Assembly: GCA_900239685.1 (NCBI GenBank)
Contig: OENT01000273.1
Span: forward strand, 62,001 to 126,000
From: Rotaria macrura
Lineage: Eukaryota; Rotifera; Eurotatoria; Philodinida; Philodinidae
Reading direction: 5' to 3'
Length of the DNA: 64,000 nucleotides
Positions within the stretch are counted from its first letter, which is position 1. Each line of letters starts with the position of its first letter. Below, piece after piece: positions 61,286-64,000 of the stretch. The translations under genes were made by a program, and so were the position numbers. The notes under the pieces were generated by a model. It saw nothing but the letters and a program-made list of their open reading frames with translations, was not told where the DNA came from and made no database searches.

Positions 61286-63938
61286 TCAAACAACGTTAGA
61301 TACATCTGGGTTTGGATCATTTTTACCAGTCATAGATTCCATAGGAATACCGTTATTGCTATCAGTCGGTCTCTTCACGTCGCTTGGATCCGTCTCCGGA
61401 ATTACTTTTGAACCAGGTTTCTTTTTTAAGCAAAAATACACAATACCACCGACAATGACAGCCAAAACAGGAATACCGATACCCAGTGAAAGACCGAGAA
61501 TTAATCCTAAATTGGCAGGAGAAGCTAAACAAAAAATTAAAAATAGTGAGAAATTTCTTCAATTTGTTATTTATTTACCAGTTGTGGTTGCAGTTGTTCC
61601 TGCACTAGTCTCTATTGGTAATGTAGCACTTTCCGTGCTTATATCTACAACTTGAGTTGTTGTTGTTGTTGTTGTTGTTGTCGATGGATCTTCTACATCT
61701 AAAATAATTACAAGTCATTGAACTTTGTTCGTAGCATGTTTCAACATTCCAGTTCACCACTATCGAACTTACATAAACAATCGTAATTGTACAATTCTAT
61801 ATTATCCAATGCAAAATAGACCGGTTCCTTCACTGTAGAATTTTCCGATTCATTAGCTTTGTTAAGAGTAAAAGTAAAGGTTAACTAAAAATCCAAAATG
61901 TTAAATTTTCTCCTCATGACTTTCACACTGAAAAAAATCAAATCCGATCTTACATTGTAATCAGAAAAGATTGAATCGAATGTTACATTTCGATCATGCC
62001 ATTTATTTTCTGTCATGTCATTAAATGTAATGTTGCTGATTATTCTGCTATTGTTAGTTTCACTATTAGACATGATTGTTACTTGAATCGCCTGGCCCCA
62101 ATCTTGGTTATCATAAACAGTAAAATAATAATAAAACCGCAGACACTTTTGTGGAACTGAATCATCCATATCATAAGGTGTCATCGGTTCACTGATCGTT
62201 ATTGATGATTCTGATGAATCATGTAATACTAGACCATACAGACCTGTGAAAATATGAGAAGTTCCTATGATAGAGTTTGTGCAAGATAGAAAAGAAGAAT
62301 TCTTGAGTAAACCAAATTTGGAAAACGTAAAGAAAAATTTTCACTTGGGAACAGGGTATCTGTTTCAAAAGATTTTTATCACTAAAAAAGATGATTTTAC
62401 CTGATTTACATGTTGCAAACTGTTCATTGGCCACCTGGCATTGATTATTGTAACAAAACCACGCATCCGAATCACTGCAATTCGTGCCATTAACTTGTGG
62501 TAGAGGATAAGGTAGATGGCATATTTCATTGTTACTCGTTGGCATTGCTATAATAAACATCCATATATTGATGATGAGTTCAACATTCGAATAGTCATGA
62601 AACTTACTAATAGATGAAACATCCGATGTTGGTGCTCTGAGAGGTCCCGTACAATTAGAAGTCTGATCAGATTCGAATTCACTTCCATTCGTTCGTAGTA
62701 GTTGAGCGTTTTCGAAACATGCTGTATCAAAATCACATCGAAATAGTAAGCGCGAAGGACGTTGAGTTTGACTAATTGTTTGTGCTGTCTATATGATATT
62801 GAATTCGAAATCATGATAGTCGGAAGATATATTAGATGAATTTGCTAAGGAATAATGTTTTGTACTCATTTTTATGAATTCATATTTTCGTTCAAATAGG
62901 ACACTAAATTTTGCTTTGCAACAATTTATAAATAGGATCTCTAGATTTTTTAAAATCTTTTGAAATAGCTTATAAATAAAAATGGAACAGTACTCTTTAT
63001 TTCCATAGCAAAAGAATAGTGTGAATAAATTTAGCTATCATTATTAACGGTAATTCAACTACATGTGTACTTGCCTGTCCACCAACCCATGTGGCAGGAG
63101 AACCATCGGTCAATGCGACAGCTGATGTAGGTACAGCACTAGAAGTAAACAATTTAGCAAGTGCTTCTTTTTTGATAATAAATGACGTAAAGAACATGGT
63201 ATGCTCAAGTAAGCGAAAGAAGAATGTTCGAATGTATGTTTTTGAATAGTTAAAGACTCGAAATGTGATCGAATTCAAAATTCGAGTGTTTAACATGAAG
63301 CTTCAAATGATAGATTCTGTTCTTCCGCAAAGCTTTTATATAGAAAAACATTTTTTTAAAAACATTTTTGACAAAAACTCGTAGATAAATATTACATTAT
63401 ATTCTAGAGTATCTTAAAGTTTCCTTGTTTACTTGAAATGAAAATGTATATCTTATACATAGTTAAATGAGAACTATCAACGACCAATATTCATATCAGA
63501 AATAAACTTAATCATCCTTGAAGAATAGTCGAGTTTCGTTTCTTAAAGTAATTTATTTAACTCATTCGAGGTCTCTGTTCATAATTCAATAAGTAATATT
63601 TACCTAGTTTTTGGTATTGTTACAACTGCAACTGCTGGACTTGTTACAGCTGCACCTGCTGGGCTTGTCACAGCTGCATCTGCTGGGCTTGTCACAGCTG
63701 CATCTGCTGGGCTTGTCACAGCTGCACCTGCTGGGGTTGTTACAGCTGCACCTGCTGGGCTTGTTACAGCTACATCTGCTGGGCTTGTTACAGCTACATC
63801 TGCTGGGCTTGTTACAGCAGCATCTGCTGGGCTTGTTACAGCAGCATCTGCTGGGCTTGTCACAGCTGCACCTGCTGGGCTTGTTACAGCTACATCTGCT
63901 GGGCTTGTTACAGCTGCATCTGATGGGCTTGTTAAATC
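61286..63938 (-). CDS. MAM-like single-pass membrane protein 2 (5' end beyond window)
   Basis: Eight exons seen: 63604-63938, 63075-63138, 62608-62788, 62401-62547, 61954-62243, 61773-61884, 61579-61698, 61286-61524 (495 codons in one frame to TGA 61286-61288). The N-terminal part visible is 13 repeats of TSPADAAV-type units, a likely mucin-like, O-glycosylated stretch. Next come RCDFDTACFENAQ, a Cys-rich exon, a MAM-like block (KCLRFYYYFTVYDNQDWG, then YFALDNIELYNYDC), a poly-Thr stalk, a helix LILGLSLGIGIPVLAVIVGG and a tail of about 40 residues. Exon order and phases match the gene at 51207-53527, so the two are paralogues. The intron after 63075 uses GC-AG (CAG|GCAAGT). Signal peptide and start lie outside the window. 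Confidence 0.8.
63621..63932 (-). repeat. Coding minisatellite, 13 x 24 bp (TSPADAAV repeat)
   Basis: Thirteen in-frame 24 bp units, each encoding T-S-P-[AS]-[DGV]-[AV]-[AV]-V with only a few base changes between units. It sits in one exon of the second MAM-like gene. Such arrays vary in copy number easily. Confidence 0.92.
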
Positions 63939-64000
63939 CTTTGTATCAGAAAAAAAAACAAGTTTAAGTTGGTAAATTGTATCGAAAGTGTCATACAGTA

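Noticed and set aside
63611..63967. Leu/Gln/His-rich 118-codon frame on the plus strand
   Set aside because: Reverse reading of the TSPADAAV minisatellite; the minus frame is linked by splice sites to the MAM-like gene.
1..64000. CRISPR arrays, bacterial operons, rRNA
   Set aside because: No regularly spaced direct repeats with spacers, no ribosome-binding/operon structure; the genes are intron-containing animal genes.

Overview
The window looks like nuclear DNA from a small-genome invertebrate, most likely a bdelloid rotifer of the Rotaria/Adineta type. The evidence is AT-rich DNA, multi-exon animal genes with mostly 45-75 bp GT-AG introns, a metazoan developmental T-box gene, a bacterial-style AAA ATPase carrying short introns, and a dense mix of small DNA transposons and one LINE. 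The rotifer assignment is inference; animal origin is secure.

Layout. 1-1370 (+): 3' half of a Brachyury-type T-box gene. 2439-3017: a perfect 289 bp inverted repeat centred on a single N. 5698-25587 (-): a complete 47-exon gene for a giant fibrocystin-L (PKHD1L1)-like membrane protein. The reconstructed exons keep one frame from a signal peptide to the stop (4661 codons). Its 1.7 kb third intron holds a hAT-type MITE and a foldback repeat. 29602-31773 (+): a two-exon RING/TRAF zinc-finger, coiled-coil, leucine-rich-repeat protein.

33134-49841 is a tandem segmental duplication carrying two AAA ATPase genes (39789-41096 and 47771-49066). Unit A was later hit by a 5.7 kb LINE (33352-39087, minus strand, 19 bp target duplication), and the LINE was itself hit by a small MITE with CCCAGGTCGA ends. 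Unit B carries two members of the same MITE family side by side and about 4 kb of other inserted repeats. Because the two units provide each other's empty sites, the order of events can be read directly.

51207-53527 and 61286-63938 (both -) are two paralogous MAM-like, Ser/Thr-stalked, single-pass membrane proteins. The second has 13 in-frame copies of a 24 bp minisatellite and is cut at its 5' end by the window edge. The intervals 3018-5697, 25591-29586, 49842-51206 and most of 53528-61285 contain no gene I can support.

There is no operon logic here. The functional themes are development (T-box), large extracellular or cell-surface proteins (fibrocystin-L-like, MAM-like), an intracellular RING-LRR protein of unknown role, and a duplicated, probably horizontally acquired AAA ATPase inside a transposon-rich block. 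No CRISPR, rRNA or credible tRNA gene was seen.
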